Source: Brevibacillus_D fluminis_A
GTDB taxonomy: Bacteria; Bacillota; Bacilli; Brevibacillales; Brevibacillaceae
Reading direction: 5' to 3'
Length of the DNA stretch: 64,000 bases
Assembly (NCBI RefSeq): GCF_052072235.1
Contig: NZ_CM125436.1
Location: 1,172,001-1,236,000 of the forward strand
Shown one piece after another: positions 49,928 through 58,062 of the stretch (its first letter is position 1; each line of letters begins with the position of its first letter). The notes beneath the pieces are model-generated. The model was given only the letters and a program-made list of their open reading frames with translations, searched no databases and had not been told where the DNA came from. The translations under genes and the position numbers were made by a program.

Positions 49928-51548
49928 AGTGGACAACTCCGTTCGTCCCGTCGACGGTCACCGTATCCCCATCCCGCAAAACCGATGTCGCCACTTTGGT
50001 TCCGACGACAGAGGGCAGCTTGTATTCCCGCGCGACCGTCCCTGCATGGGACAAAATCCCGCCAGCATCTGTCACGACCGCACCGACAAGCGAAAACAGC
50101 ACCGTCCAGGGAGGCGTCGTCGTCCGGCACACGAGTACGTCGCCTTTTTGCACCTTGGCGAACTCCTCCGGTCCTCGCACCACCTTGACCGTCCCGGTAT
50201 AACTGCCTTGTGATGCGGCGTATCCGCTGAAGCTTTGCTTCGTTTCATCCACGACAGCCTGCTTGGTGCCGAAAACCCGTTCGAGCACCGGATCATCTCC
50301 GTCGATTTGCGGAGGGGTTCCGTAAAATGGCACGGCTTTGGCCGACTTTTGCTCCTGGTACGCTGTCTTCCGGGACTCGATCAGCGATTCTACCGATGTG
50401 GGCTCATCCAAAAGGGAGAGCAGTTCATCCAGGTACAGATAAAAAATATCATTGCGGTCGGCAAGCGCTCCCGCCTGTACGAGCAGCTCTCCTACCCGCA
50501 GCAAGAAAAGCCGCGATTTGGCCGGCAGCATCGCGTCGATATAAAAATGATGATCTTCATCCAATCCCCACGAATCGAGCGCCCATTGATACAAAAGCAC
50601 AAAACGCTCCTTTGCTTCCCCCTCCGGCATTTTGTCCAAAACCGCCTGCGCCTTGCTTTCCCGTTCGCAAACGATTTGCGCGAAATGCGCATCGAAATCG
50701 TATTCCTTCTGCAAGTAGGAGACGATGATGGACAAGGCGTGCACCGGATTTTCCACCCAGGTCTCATCGACGAATTCATGTGAATTGGACGTGCGGTAGC
50801 CGTATTCGTCCAGGAACGACTGCACCCGAGTCAAAAAAGCGCGCCCCTCCTCGCTTTCGGCCAGCCGCCGGGCGAGGTCATGGACCGGCGTTTCCAGCAG
50901 GAGCGTCTTTACTTCTGGTGTGTCATGAGCGGCCTGTGCCAGCTTCCACAGCCCTCTGTCCGTCTCAAGCGTTTTGTTCATCACGCCGGTGAGAAGCTCA
51001 TACACATAGGTGCTTTGCGAGTCTCCCGTCAACTGGCTATACAGCTGCTCCAAAGCCATGGACAGCGAGGTTCGCGGCATCACGATCTCGAAATGGAGTT
51101 GCCAGGCGCGCTCGTAAAACGCATGCAGTGCAAGCACCTGCCGGCGTGCTTCATCCAATGTGCCAATCGTTTGGGTGGAGCGGTCAAGCGCCGCGTAAAA
51201 GGGGAGGAATTCGGCTTCCACATAATCGAGCAGCCGCTGCTTAAGCACTGGCAGCAGCGGCTTTACCGCTTTTTTGTGCGCTTCGATGCGCGCGTGGACA
51301 TCACCGGGATAGGGAATCGTTTGCTGATAAATCCGGCCGTCCGACAGCTTCATGACGAATTGGCTCATCGGCAGCTGAAGCTGGTCAAACGCCTTTTTGG
51401 TGCCTTCGGTCATGGCCGGTATCTGGAATGAGGCGAAAAGCGGGCTGACGACGTGTGCGAGATGAACATCATCCTGCACCCAGAAGCCTTGTTTTTTGTC
51501 CTCGTCGCCAAGCAGCAGCTTGTTTTGGAAATCAGCCATTTGAAGCAT
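49914..51548 (-). CDS. PEP-utilising phosphotransferase, substrate and His domains (C-terminal part of a split RPH-like enzyme)
   Basis: A 544-residue protein. The first 420 residues are helical and resemble the antibiotic-binding domain of rifampin phosphotransferase, with ETWVENPVHALSIIV in the position of the family's TRWIENP segment. The C-terminal swivelling domain carries phospho-His501 (GGILSHAGTVARE). The ATP-grasp domain that should precede it is encoded separately by the gene at 51560-52450, 11 bases upstream. GGAGGG six bases before the ATG gives it its own start. It may phosphorylate an antibiotic or another hydroxyl compound, using ATP through His501. It is not a frameshift: both genes have their own signals. 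Confidence 0.8.
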   Translation of the reverse strand: MLQMADFQNKLLLGDEDKKQGFWVQDDVHLAHVVSPLFASFQIPAMTEGTKKAFDQLQLPMSQFVMKLSDGRIYQQTIPYPGDVHARIEAHKKAVKPLLPVLKQRLLDYVEAEFLPFYAALDRSTQTIGTLDEARRQVLALHAFYERAWQLHFEIVMPRTSLSMALEQLYSQLTGDSQSTYVYELLTGVMNKTLETDRGLWKLAQAAHDTPEVKTLLLETPVHDLARRLAESEEGRAFLTRVQSFLDEYGYRTSNSHEFVDETWVENPVHALSIIVSYLQKEYDFDAHFAQIVCERESKAQAVLDKMPEGEAKERFVLLYQWALDSWGLDEDHHFYIDAMLPAKSRLFLLRVGELLVQAGALADRNDIFYLYLDELLSLLDEPTSVESLIESRKTAYQEQKSAKAVPFYGTPPQIDGDDPVLERVFGTKQAVVDETKQSFSGYAASQGSYTGTVKVVRGPEEFAKVQKGDVLVCRTTTPPWTVLFSLVGAVVTDAGGILSHAGTVAREYKLPSVVGTKVATSVLRDGDTVTVDGTNGVVHFGRE

Positions 51549-51559
51549 CCTGATCCCTC

Positions 51560-52450
51560 CTATGTCGTAATCGGGCGAACCTGCAAAAGGTAGAGCTGCT
51601 TTTCCTTGATCGCAAACTCAATATCGACGGGCAGCCGATACAAGGTTTCGATTCTTGCGGCCTCCCGCGCAATGGCAAGAACGGCTGTGTCATCGAGGCA
51701 AAATTGGGTTTGCTCCGATTCGGTTGTTTCGATTTCACGGGTTTCGCGAGCGGCGGGGACGATTTTCAACTCTTTTGGCCCCAGCTCTTTGGCAAGCTGT
51801 GCCGTATGTTTGTGAACGGTGAATGAGTCGGGGGTGACCAGGCCGGAGACGATCGACTCGCCTAGTCCATAGCTGGCATTGATGATGATTTCGTTTGCGT
51901 TTCCCGTGACGGGATTCATGGTGAACACGACACCGGAGACATCGGCGTTGATCATTTGCTGGACGAGAATTGCCATCGGGAAATGGGTGAGCGACAGTTG
52001 CTTGGTGGCGGTGTAGTGGGCGACTTGGTCAGAAAAGAGCGAGAGCCAGCATCGTTTGATGGCGGTGAGGAGGTGGTCGAAATCGGTGACGTGCAAAATG
52101 GTTTCATACTGACCTGCAAATGAGGCTTCCTGCAAGTCTTCCGCAGAGGCGGAGGAGCGGACAGCGACCGAACAACCGGTGGAACCGGTCAAGCGGCGGT
52201 AGGCACCGGCGATGTCGGCGCGAATCTCGTCGGGGATCGCAGCCTGCAAAAACGCTTCTGTGCAATCCGGAAAAGCCGCGCTGTTCGCCAAGTGGTTTGC
52301 GTCGAGAAAATGTGCCAACGCTTCCGTGGTGATGACAAACCCATCGGGAATGCAAAAATGTTCCCGCATCAGCCTGGACAATTGCTGCGCCTTGGAGCCG
52401 ATGCGGTCCTTCTGTTCGCGGAAGGCAGCCTCCAGTGAGACGGTATACAA
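51560..52450 (-). CDS. ATP-grasp (PEP synthase/RPH N-terminal) domain protein
   Basis: A 296-residue protein equal to the ATP-binding domain of PEP synthase and rifampin phosphotransferase: IPDGFVITTEA, VAVRSSASAEDLQEASFAGQYE (Arg98 region), WLSLFSDQVAHY, MAILVQQMI, GVVFTMNPVTG, YGLGESIVSG, and ending DIEFAIKEKQLYLLQVRPITT, the usual end of this domain. It stops cleanly there. The TTG at 52450 has AAAGGAG eight bases upstream. It must act with the 49914-51548 product, which supplies the His and substrate domains. Confidence 0.85.
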   Translation of the reverse strand: MYTVSLEAAFREQKDRIGSKAQQLSRLMREHFCIPDGFVITTEALAHFLDANHLANSAAFPDCTEAFLQAAIPDEIRADIAGAYRRLTGSTGCSVAVRSSASAEDLQEASFAGQYETILHVTDFDHLLTAIKRCWLSLFSDQVAHYTATKQLSLTHFPMAILVQQMINADVSGVVFTMNPVTGNANEIIINASYGLGESIVSGLVTPDSFTVHKHTAQLAKELGPKELKIVPAARETREIETTESEQTQFCLDDTAVLAIAREAARIETLYRLPVDIEFAIKEKQLYLLQVRPITT

Positions 52451-52543
52451 GCCGGGCACTCCTTTATGGTGGATTTGAACGTGGATCAGTTCTACCTTAA
52501 CATAAAATACACATAATTTTAACCAAAAATTTACAATCAAATA

Positions 52544-52577
52544 GCAGGGCCTGTCCGGATGGCCGAATCGGCCCTGC
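52544..52577. terminator. Stem-loop between the MBL and split-RPH genes
   Basis: GCAGGGCC (52544-52551) pairs with GGCCCTGC (52570-52577) just past the MBL stop codon on the minus strand, followed by TATTTGATTGT. It is probably a terminator for the MBL gene. Confidence 0.55.
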
Positions 52578-52586
52578 CCTACGGGT

Positions 52587-53549
52587 TTAATCCGTCGTTG
52601 TCATACGCTGAAAGAGGAACAGGCAGTTTTGCCGAAACAGCTCGGGCACAAGCCACTCCCGGTAGGCAGCGGGCATTTCCAGCTGCTCGATCTGCTCGGC
52701 CGCATGTCCCGCCGCGGCAAAGCGCTGAACCAGATGCTGCAGGTCCATGATGTAGGCTTCCATTTGTGCCAGTTCGTCTGCACGCGCAGTCATGCCATGG
52801 CCAACGACGATTCTCTGTAGTTCTAAATGCTTTAATCGAGCCAAAATACGGAGCCACCCATCGGGATCGCCGTCACGCAATAGCGGATGATTGTTGATCG
52901 CAGCCAAATCACCGAGAAAAGCGATACCGCAATCAGGCAGCAGCAAAAACAGATCGCTTGCGGTATGCCCGCCGCCGTATGTGCAAAGCGTAGCAGAGCG
53001 TTTGCTGCCATGTAGTGTCAATTGGTCATCAAACGTCACGTGAGGCAAGACAAGCGAGAGCGATGGCAGCGAATGTGCGATTTCGGAAAGAAACCCGTGC
53101 TGCTGCTGCAAAGCGTGAAGGGTATCATCGTGTCGCTCAACTGCTATTTGCTGCTCCAATTCGAGCAAGCGTGCCTGCAATTGCGGCAAATGTTCCTGCT
53201 GGCTGCGGATTCGTTCAGGATGTACGCGTTCCATGATGTCACGGGTCAGAGAAGTGGAAAGGATAAGAGATTCGGGAAAAACCTGATTGCCGCGAATATG
53301 GTCGCCATGCCAGTGACTGTTGATGACATAATCGACCGGGCGCTGTGTCAGCTCGATGGCGGCTTGAGCCAGCTCGGCTGCAGCCTGTTGGGTGTTGCCT
53401 GTGTCGAACAAAACAGTTTTGTTGCCAAGATCGATAATCCCCGCGTTGCCGACGCTGCCGCTCCCAGGTATCGCAATCGCGGCGAAGACACCGTCTGCGA
53501 TCGGTTCGATTTCATAATGCTTGCCTTTGATCGAGTGTGTACGATTCAT
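52587..53549 (-). CDS. Metallo-beta-lactamase-fold hydrolase
   Basis: A 320-residue MBL protein. The metal motif HxHxDH is SHWHGDH (His79, His81, Asp83, His84). Further ligands lie in GGGHTASDLFLLLPDCGIAFLGDL and VVGHG. A coiled region (about 115-160, Gln/Glu/Leu-rich) is inserted between the halves, and the substrate is unknown. AGGAGGG five or six bases before the ATG fixes the start. Single gene, with no partner. Confidence 0.87.
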   Translation of the reverse strand: MNRTHSIKGKHYEIEPIADGVFAAIAIPGSGSVGNAGIIDLGNKTVLFDTGNTQQAAAELAQAAIELTQRPVDYVINSHWHGDHIRGNQVFPESLILSTSLTRDIMERVHPERIRSQQEHLPQLQARLLELEQQIAVERHDDTLHALQQQHGFLSEIAHSLPSLSLVLPHVTFDDQLTLHGSKRSATLCTYGGGHTASDLFLLLPDCGIAFLGDLAAINNHPLLRDGDPDGWLRILARLKHLELQRIVVGHGMTARADELAQMEAYIMDLQHLVQRFAAAGHAAEQIEQLEMPAAYREWLVPELFRQNCLFLFQRMTTTD

Positions 53550-53634
53550 CCCTATCCCTCCTAAAGAGTATGACCAACTCTATTTTTAGCCTACAGCAAA
53601 AAAATTTTGAATGATGTGACAGAATGAGGAATTT

Positions 53635-53648
53635 TGAAAGCGCTTTAT
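53635..53648. promoter_or_regulatory. cre-like sequence
   Basis: TGAAAGCGCTTTAT matches the CcpA consensus TGWAARCGYTWNCW at 13 of 14 positions. It lies in the gap between the divergent MBL (start 53549) and YjbR-type (start 53811) genes. The rest of the gap holds no supported gene. Confidence 0.4.
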
Positions 53649-53810
53649 TCGGGAGGATCAAAGGGAAATCTCCTTTTTCATCGAAAAGGAAGAAGAGACT
53701 CACAGTGAGCGGCGTGACTTGTTTTTTGCTGCAAAAAACAGCTACGATCATGAAACACGCTGCAGCGCGGCGCGAAGGATTGCTGAAGAAACGAGGAAGG
53801 AGGCGTAAAC

Positions 53811-54227
53811 GTGGTGCCAAACGGAAAGTCCATTACATCGAAAAAAGGCTTGGCTATGCTTGAAAAGGTTCGACGCATTTGCCGCTCATTGCCGGAGGTG
53901 GAGGAAATCGTCGACGGGTTCGGCCATACGACCTGCAAAGTAAAAGGGAAATCGTTCATCATTATGGGCGACAGCGACGAGGGACCCAGCCTGTCTTTCA
54001 AGTCCAACCGCGAGACTCAAGCGTTTTTGATCCAGCAAGAACCGTTTTCTAAAACGCCCTACATCGGCCAGCACGGCTGGGTGTCGGTCAAAGAGCCCGA
54101 GAATTGGGGGATGCTCGAGGGGTTGCTCAAGGAAGCGTATTTGCGCGCAGCCCCCAAGCGGCTGGTGGAGCAGGTGTTGGGGAAACGGTTACAGCAATCC
54201 ATCCCGCCACAGACCGAGATAGAGTAG
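53811..54227 (+). CDS. MmcQ/YjbR-family protein
   Basis: A 138-residue protein of the YjbR/CyaY-like fold (LEKVRRICRSLPEVEEIVD, then GHTTCKVKGKSFIIM, and PYIGQHGWVSV near residue 85). Members have unproven roles; some are called DNA-binding. It starts at GTG 53811, seven bases after GAAGGAGG. Its 3' end overlaps, tail to tail, the gene on the other strand by 39 bases. Confidence 0.82.
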   Translation: MVPNGKSITSKKGLAMLEKVRRICRSLPEVEEIVDGFGHTTCKVKGKSFIIMGDSDEGPSLSFKSNRETQAFLIQQEPFSKTPYIGQHGWVSVKEPENWGMLEGLLKEAYLRAAPKRLVEQVLGKRLQQSIPPQTEIE

Positions 54228-54446
54228 ATTGGCGAAAAGATTCAATACCAAGCAACTGCTCACCGGCTTCCACCAACTAGAAAAAAAACGCGGGTTTTTC
54301 CTGCTAAAAAACGCCACAGCGCCAAGCTCAATCACCCCGATGATGATCGAGCCCACGTGAAATAGCCATGAGGCAGGCTGTTGATGGAACAAGGCAGCCA
54401 GCAAGGAGAAAAGTCCCCCAGGCAGGAAGAGCGCAAATACGTTCAT
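54189..54446 (-). CDS. Small membrane protein, three hydrophobic segments
   Basis: An 85-residue protein of unknown function. Hydrophobic segments lie at about 3-18, 26-48 and 63-80, with a charged loop RKNPRFFSSWWK between the last two. AAGGAAGGAG eight bases before the ATG at 54446 is a very good start signal, which makes the gene credible. Its end lies within the YjbR-type gene on the opposite strand. Confidence 0.7.
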   Translation of the reverse strand: MNVFALFLPGGLFSLLAALFHQQPASWLFHVGSIIIGVIELGAVAFFSRKNPRFFSSWWKPVSSCLVLNLFANLLYLGLWRDGLL

Positions 54447-54505
54447 CCCAGAAACTCCTTCCTTATCGCGATACCAATCTCTTGATAGAATCGAGGAAAA
54501 AATCG

Positions 54506-54901
54506 ATGAACCTACTCCACGTCGACGTCGTCTATGTCCTACTTTACGATGAAGCAACCGACCAAGTTCTGACGGTAAAAAATGAAAGGCACTGGAGCCT
54601 GCCAGGCGGGAGACGCGAGCATGGCGAGCTTTTGGCGCACGCAGCGGTGCGGGAGGCGCGAGAGGAAACGGGTCTCCATGTGCAAGTGTCGGATATTGTG
54701 CACATTACCGAAAAGGTAGTCGGCAGCCATCACGCCACATTCATCACTTTTCGTGGGGAAATTACGGGCGGTGAGATCGGCACGACCGATGATGAGATCC
54801 AGCAGATCGCTTGGAAGTCGATTGCCGACGCAGAGAAGCTCATGCCAGATTTGGGCAGTATTCGTGAGCTACTGCGCAATCGTGCCACTTATGGCCGGTA
54901 A
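54506..54901 (+). CDS. Nudix hydrolase
   Basis: A 131-residue protein with a perfect Nudix box GX5EX7REUXEEXGU at residues 35-57 (GGRREHGELLAHAAVREAREETGL in two parts: Glu41, then Arg49-Glu50 and Glu53-Glu54). It hydrolyses a nucleoside diphosphate linked to another group, but the substrate cannot be read. GAGG nine bases upstream supports the ATG. It is divergent from the small membrane protein gene, with only 59 bases between the starts. Confidence 0.9.
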   Translation: MNLLHVDVVYVLLYDEATDQVLTVKNERHWSLPGGRREHGELLAHAAVREAREETGLHVQVSDIVHITEKVVGSHHATFITFRGEITGGEIGTTDDEIQQIAWKSIADAEKLMPDLGSIRELLRNRATYGR

Positions 54902-55290
54902 ACGGCTTCATCTACAGAAGGATCGCTTTTTTCAAGGCAGAAGCAGGTTTAAATGAAAAAAGCGGTCCGTCCCCGCAGCTCTCACCTGATCGAACCGAGA
55001 TTACCGAGCAGGAATCAACCTCAAACCGGAGAAGAGGCTTTCCGCTGGTTTTTGTCTTTCTCATCGCCTTCCCTTTCTTCTACCTCTTGCTTTTCCACTT
55101 TTTCCGAATGATACTCCATTTGTGTTTGTCCGAAACATGTGGTCAAACGGCGTGTAGCAATGCTCCACGGGAAGGTGGCTCTGACAGGGAGGAACCCGTC
55201 AGCGTCATGAACAAAATAGCCGCCAACCGGCGGTATCTCAAGGAACCGTATCAGCCCAACTTGCTTCAACAGATTGCATGAAAGGTGACC
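54902..55290. other. 389-base gap without a supported gene
   Basis: A weak terminator-like stem, AAACCGG with CC-GCT-GGTTTTTG (55023-55053), lies here. Open frames on both strands lack ribosome sites or family features. A GC-balanced, possibly structured stretch at 55135-55215 matches no riboswitch class I know. Confidence 0.4.
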
Positions 55291-55770
55291 ATGTCACAGA
55301 AAAAGTCCTTGTCATTTACGTACAATCAAGCCAGTGAACAAATTGTTCTACTCTTGAAGAATGATAAGGAGCTGATTGATGTGAAACCGTATTATGATCC
55401 CGCAAATCTTCAACGCATTCCGGAGTTAATGAAACTTAGTCCTGATGCAGCCGCTGCCTTTTTGCATTATGAACATCAGGTGTATCAAACCGCACAGGCG
55501 CTGCCAGAGCGAACCAAAGAATTGATCGCAATTACCGTGGCACACGTCACCGGATGTCCTTATTGCATTGATGTGCATGTGAAGAAGTTCAAAGGTTTGG
55601 GCGGCACCGTGGAAGAAATCATGGAGGCATTGCTCGTAGCGGCTTCTACTCGAGCGGGTGCTATTCTTAGCCATGGAGTTAACGCTCTGCTTGCTTTTGA
55701 AGAGGGAGAAGGGAAGAACCCCGAGAAATCCGCCGGGAAATCCCAAAACGGGCCCGAATGTTTTTGTTAA
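55291..55770 (+). CDS. AhpD-like/carboxymuconolactone decarboxylase family protein
   Basis: A 159-residue protein with the AhpD core: LPERTKELIAITVAHVTGCPYCIDVHVKKFK. The redox pair Cys89/Cys92 and His96 are intact, so a disulfide-reductase or peroxidase-partner activity is likely. The C-terminus is extended by a Lys/Glu-rich tail ending PECFC, which adds two more Cys. AAAGGTG lies close to the ATG at 55291; a GTG at 55285 is a possible alternative start. Confidence 0.85.
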   Translation: MSQKKSLSFTYNQASEQIVLLLKNDKELIDVKPYYDPANLQRIPELMKLSPDAAAAFLHYEHQVYQTAQALPERTKELIAITVAHVTGCPYCIDVHVKKFKGLGGTVEEIMEALLVAASTRAGAILSHGVNALLAFEEGEGKNPEKSAGKSQNGPECFC

Positions 55771-55852
55771 TCAGATGGACTCCATTCCCGAAGCGATCTG
55801 ATGCAGGGAAAAATCCGGCGTTATGAGTGAAGGGCACGCCTAAAAGGAACTG

Positions 55853-55898
55853 CAGCGGCAGTCCAAGACATTGTTTTTCAAGTCTTGGTCCGCCGCTG
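55853..55898. other. Stem-loop sharing an arm with that at 5749
   Basis: CAGCGGC-AG-TCCAAGAC pairs with GTCTTGG-TC-CGCCGCTG. Its right arm differs at one base in 16 from that of the stem-loop at 5777-5792. It lies past the AhpD-like gene and before a minus-strand gene. Confidence 0.55.
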
Positions 55899-55969
55899 TT
55901 TCTTGTAAAAACGGTCAGTCAAGCATTAGCCGTGCCTAAAAGCGCCGTATGATTGTGAATGGGCAGCAC

Positions 55970-56242
55970 CTATAAAAGAATCGTAATGATAAATGAAACA
56001 AGCCATACGGAAACACTTGTCAGGCAGTACAGCCAAATTTTGGGAGACCTTTTTGCAAAAGGATAATTCGCTCCCAAACAGAGCAATAGGTAAACGAGAA
56101 TAACCAAATAGCCTAGTGGAGTGGGGCTTGGAGGCCGACTGCCACCAAGTGCACCACCAGTTAGCAAGACATACATGAATACATACACGCCTGCAATCCC
56201 CAGGAGAATGTTCAAAATGAGAGCAGAAAGTTTCATTGACAA
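55970..56242 (-). CDS. Small membrane protein, three TM segments
   Basis: A 90-residue protein with hydrophobic segments at about 6-28, 43-60 and 70-89 and a Gly/Pro-rich loop (GGALGGSRPPSPTPLG) after the first. The family is unknown. I start at TTG 56242, seven bases after GAGGTG; the ATG at 56236 is 13 bases away. Single gene. Confidence 0.65.
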   Translation of the reverse strand: MSMKLSALILNILLGIAGVYVFMYVLLTGGALGGSRPPSPTPLGYLVILVYLLLCLGANYPFAKRSPKIWLYCLTSVSVWLVSFIITILL

Positions 56243-56350
56243 AGGTGTTCACCTCGCGTCGAATTAGTTGTTACTCATTTGACGTGCTTGCTTGAATAAT
56301 GTTGTCTCGCGGTTACAGATTGCAGTCTAACAAAATGCTCATTTTGTAAC

Positions 56351-56875
56351 TTATTTGGCAATATCATTGATGCCGAATGGGACAGTAAATTCAATGACTG
56401 AACTTTGGTCGTCTTTTATGATCTCGGTCGTTATCTCTGTGACCAAGCATTCAAATGTTTCGGAAAAATGTTGGGTAGCCGCAAGAGCATGTTCAAGTGC
56501 AGCTGTGTCAGCGAATCTTCCAACGGTGATATGCGGCGTATACGTTATTTGTTCGTTTAAGAAACCTCGCAGTATGCCGGTGTACAAACGATCATGAAGG
56601 TCTATTATCTCATCTGCTCCTTCCGTTACGTTGAGAAACAGGTAATTGTCTGATGTTGCGGTTATGCCATTTACGCAAAGTTTAAAAGGGCTAACTTTGT
56701 CAACGCAGGCGACGAAATGAGTGTGAAGGTCTGCCCGACTAAGATCACTTTCAAAAGGAAATACGAGGGTAATATGAGGAGGTATGAGACCGTATAAGGA
56801 ATCATATTTTTCTCTTACTTTTTCGATCTTATCGAGATTGGGGAACTTGGGAAAGAGATGAATTGCTCGAAGTAT
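56351..56875 (-). CDS. 2H phosphoesterase (2'-5' RNA ligase family) lacking a standard start codon
   Basis: A coherent 174-codon frame encodes RAIHLFPKFPNLDKIEKVRE, then PPHITLVFPFES and YTPHITVGRF, i.e. both HxT motifs of the 2H fold, at the family's usual length. No ATG, GTG or TTG precedes the first conserved residues in frame. GGAGG lies nine bases before an ATA codon (56875-56873), which is placed exactly where a start is expected. Either initiation is at ATA, or the start has been lost by mutation or a sequencing error and the gene is silent. An ATG in another frame upstream leads to a short dead-end peptide. Confidence 0.65.
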   Translation of the reverse strand: MLRAIHLFPKFPNLDKIEKVREKYDSLYGLIPPHITLVFPFESDLSRADLHTHFVACVDKVSPFKLCVNGITATSDNYLFLNVTEGADEIIDLHDRLYTGILRGFLNEQITYTPHITVGRFADTAALEHALAATQHFSETFECLVTEITTEIIKDDQSSVIEFTVPFGINDIAK

Positions 56876-57083
56876 AAGGGATCGCCTCCATAAAACATTG
56901 TTTTGGTTACCGTTTCCATATTATCAGACAAGTTTTTGAAAAAATGAAGCGGGAGTTAAAACACAAGCGGGGCGAAGTGGGCGAAATCGTATGCCCCGCG
57001 AACGTTGATTTGTTGGTTTCAGGCAGATAAAATCCGGGCATTCCGCTCATCCTATACAAAAAGCTGGAGAGATTGGAAAGGAT

Positions 57084-57895
57084 GTGGCTCAACTGAACCA
57101 GATCACGCTAGCGAACGGACAGGTTTATTCGTTTCAGCAGGTAGGAAGCGGTACGCCGCTTCTGTTGATTCATGCACCCGCGATCGGGCACGTGAATTTT
57201 TTTGCCCAACATGCCTTGGCAGACCGCTTTCAACTGATCATCCCCGATCTGGAGGGCCACGGCGACAGCTCGCCGATACATGAGTCTTTTCTCTGTCGGC
57301 CATCGCGGAGCAGCTATGTGAGCTGCTCGCCCGCATCACCGATCAAAAAGCAATCGTATGCGGTTATTCGCAGGGCGGTCCGCTCGCATTGGAATGTCTG
57401 CTTGCATCACCTGATCTTTTTGCCGGGGGCATTTTGGTGAGCGGATTTTCCGAGGTGAACGAACTGTATCTGCATACGCGATTCTACATGGCCGAAGCGT
57501 TGACTGCGCTGCACGGCATCGGGCTTCTTGCCCGTTCCATCGCATCCTCACATGTCGATGATCCGGCGATTCAGCAAGAGTGGATGGCCCATATGGAAAG
57601 TACGGATTCATCGACACTGCTCCATCTGTATCAGGCAGGGCATGCCGCCGATTGTACAGCGCGCCTGTCGGAAATATCGTCGCCTTTGCTGCTCCTGTGC
57701 GGTGAAGAAGATCAGCGGATGCACCCCTATGCCCGGTTTATCGAAAAGCACGCGCCGAATGCTCGCACCGTCATTCTTTCGGGTGTAAACCATCAGATTG
57801 TGACAAAGGTGCCGGACCGGTTTCATGAAGAGGTCAGACGCTTTGCAGAATCTCGATCAGTGGATCGACAGAGATCGGCGGTTCCTGTCCCATGA
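57084..57895 (+). pseudogene. Alpha/beta hydrolase interrupted by one frameshift
   Basis: The first frame gives LLLIHAPAIGHVNFFAQHAL and IIPDLEGHGDSSPI, then turns to nonsense after HESF. The second frame continues the fold from LSAIAEQLCELLARITDQKA through the nucleophile elbow CGYSQGGPLA to CGEEDQR and the catalytic His region GVNHQIV. One missing T in the run at 57287-57290 explains it. It may be a true pseudogene or an assembly error. The intact protein would be about 270 residues. The start is GTG at 57084 after GGAAAGG. Confidence 0.75.
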
Positions 57896-58025
57896 TACTT
57901 GACGGGCAGGCTCACGCGGGGGACTGTTAGGGGGGCGTGGGGTGTAGGCAATTTTGAAAATGGCTCAGCCTTGGCTTGACGAAGTGAAAAATTTGGAGAA
58001 TCGGCTGAGGGAATAAACGCATAAC

Positions 58026-58051
58026 AAAAAAGCTCCCTGCGAACAGAGAGC
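58026..58051 (-). terminator. Terminator of the queuosine-precursor transporter gene
   Basis: On the minus strand GCTCTCT pairs with AGGGAGC and is followed by TTTTTT. Confidence 0.75.
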
Positions 58052-58062
58052 CTCATGCTTCC

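Noticed and set aside
49914..52450. Frameshift in a single PEP-synthase-like gene
   Set aside because: The upstream gene ends at its natural domain boundary and the downstream gene has its own strong ribosome site, so two separate genes are more likely than a sequencing break.
53624..53863. 79-codon Lys/Arg-rich open frame overlapping the YjbR-type start
   Set aside because: No ribosome site before its ATG, and it runs into a well-supported gene in another frame.
55135..55215. Possible riboswitch before the AhpD-like gene
   Set aside because: The stretch looks structured, but I could match it to no known class (SAM, FMN, glycine, guanidine and c-di-GMP considered).
55021..55269. 82-codon open frame on the minus strand with a Glu/Lys-rich tail
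   Set aside because: No ribosome site at either possible start, no recognised pattern, and overlapping frames on the other strand are equally good.
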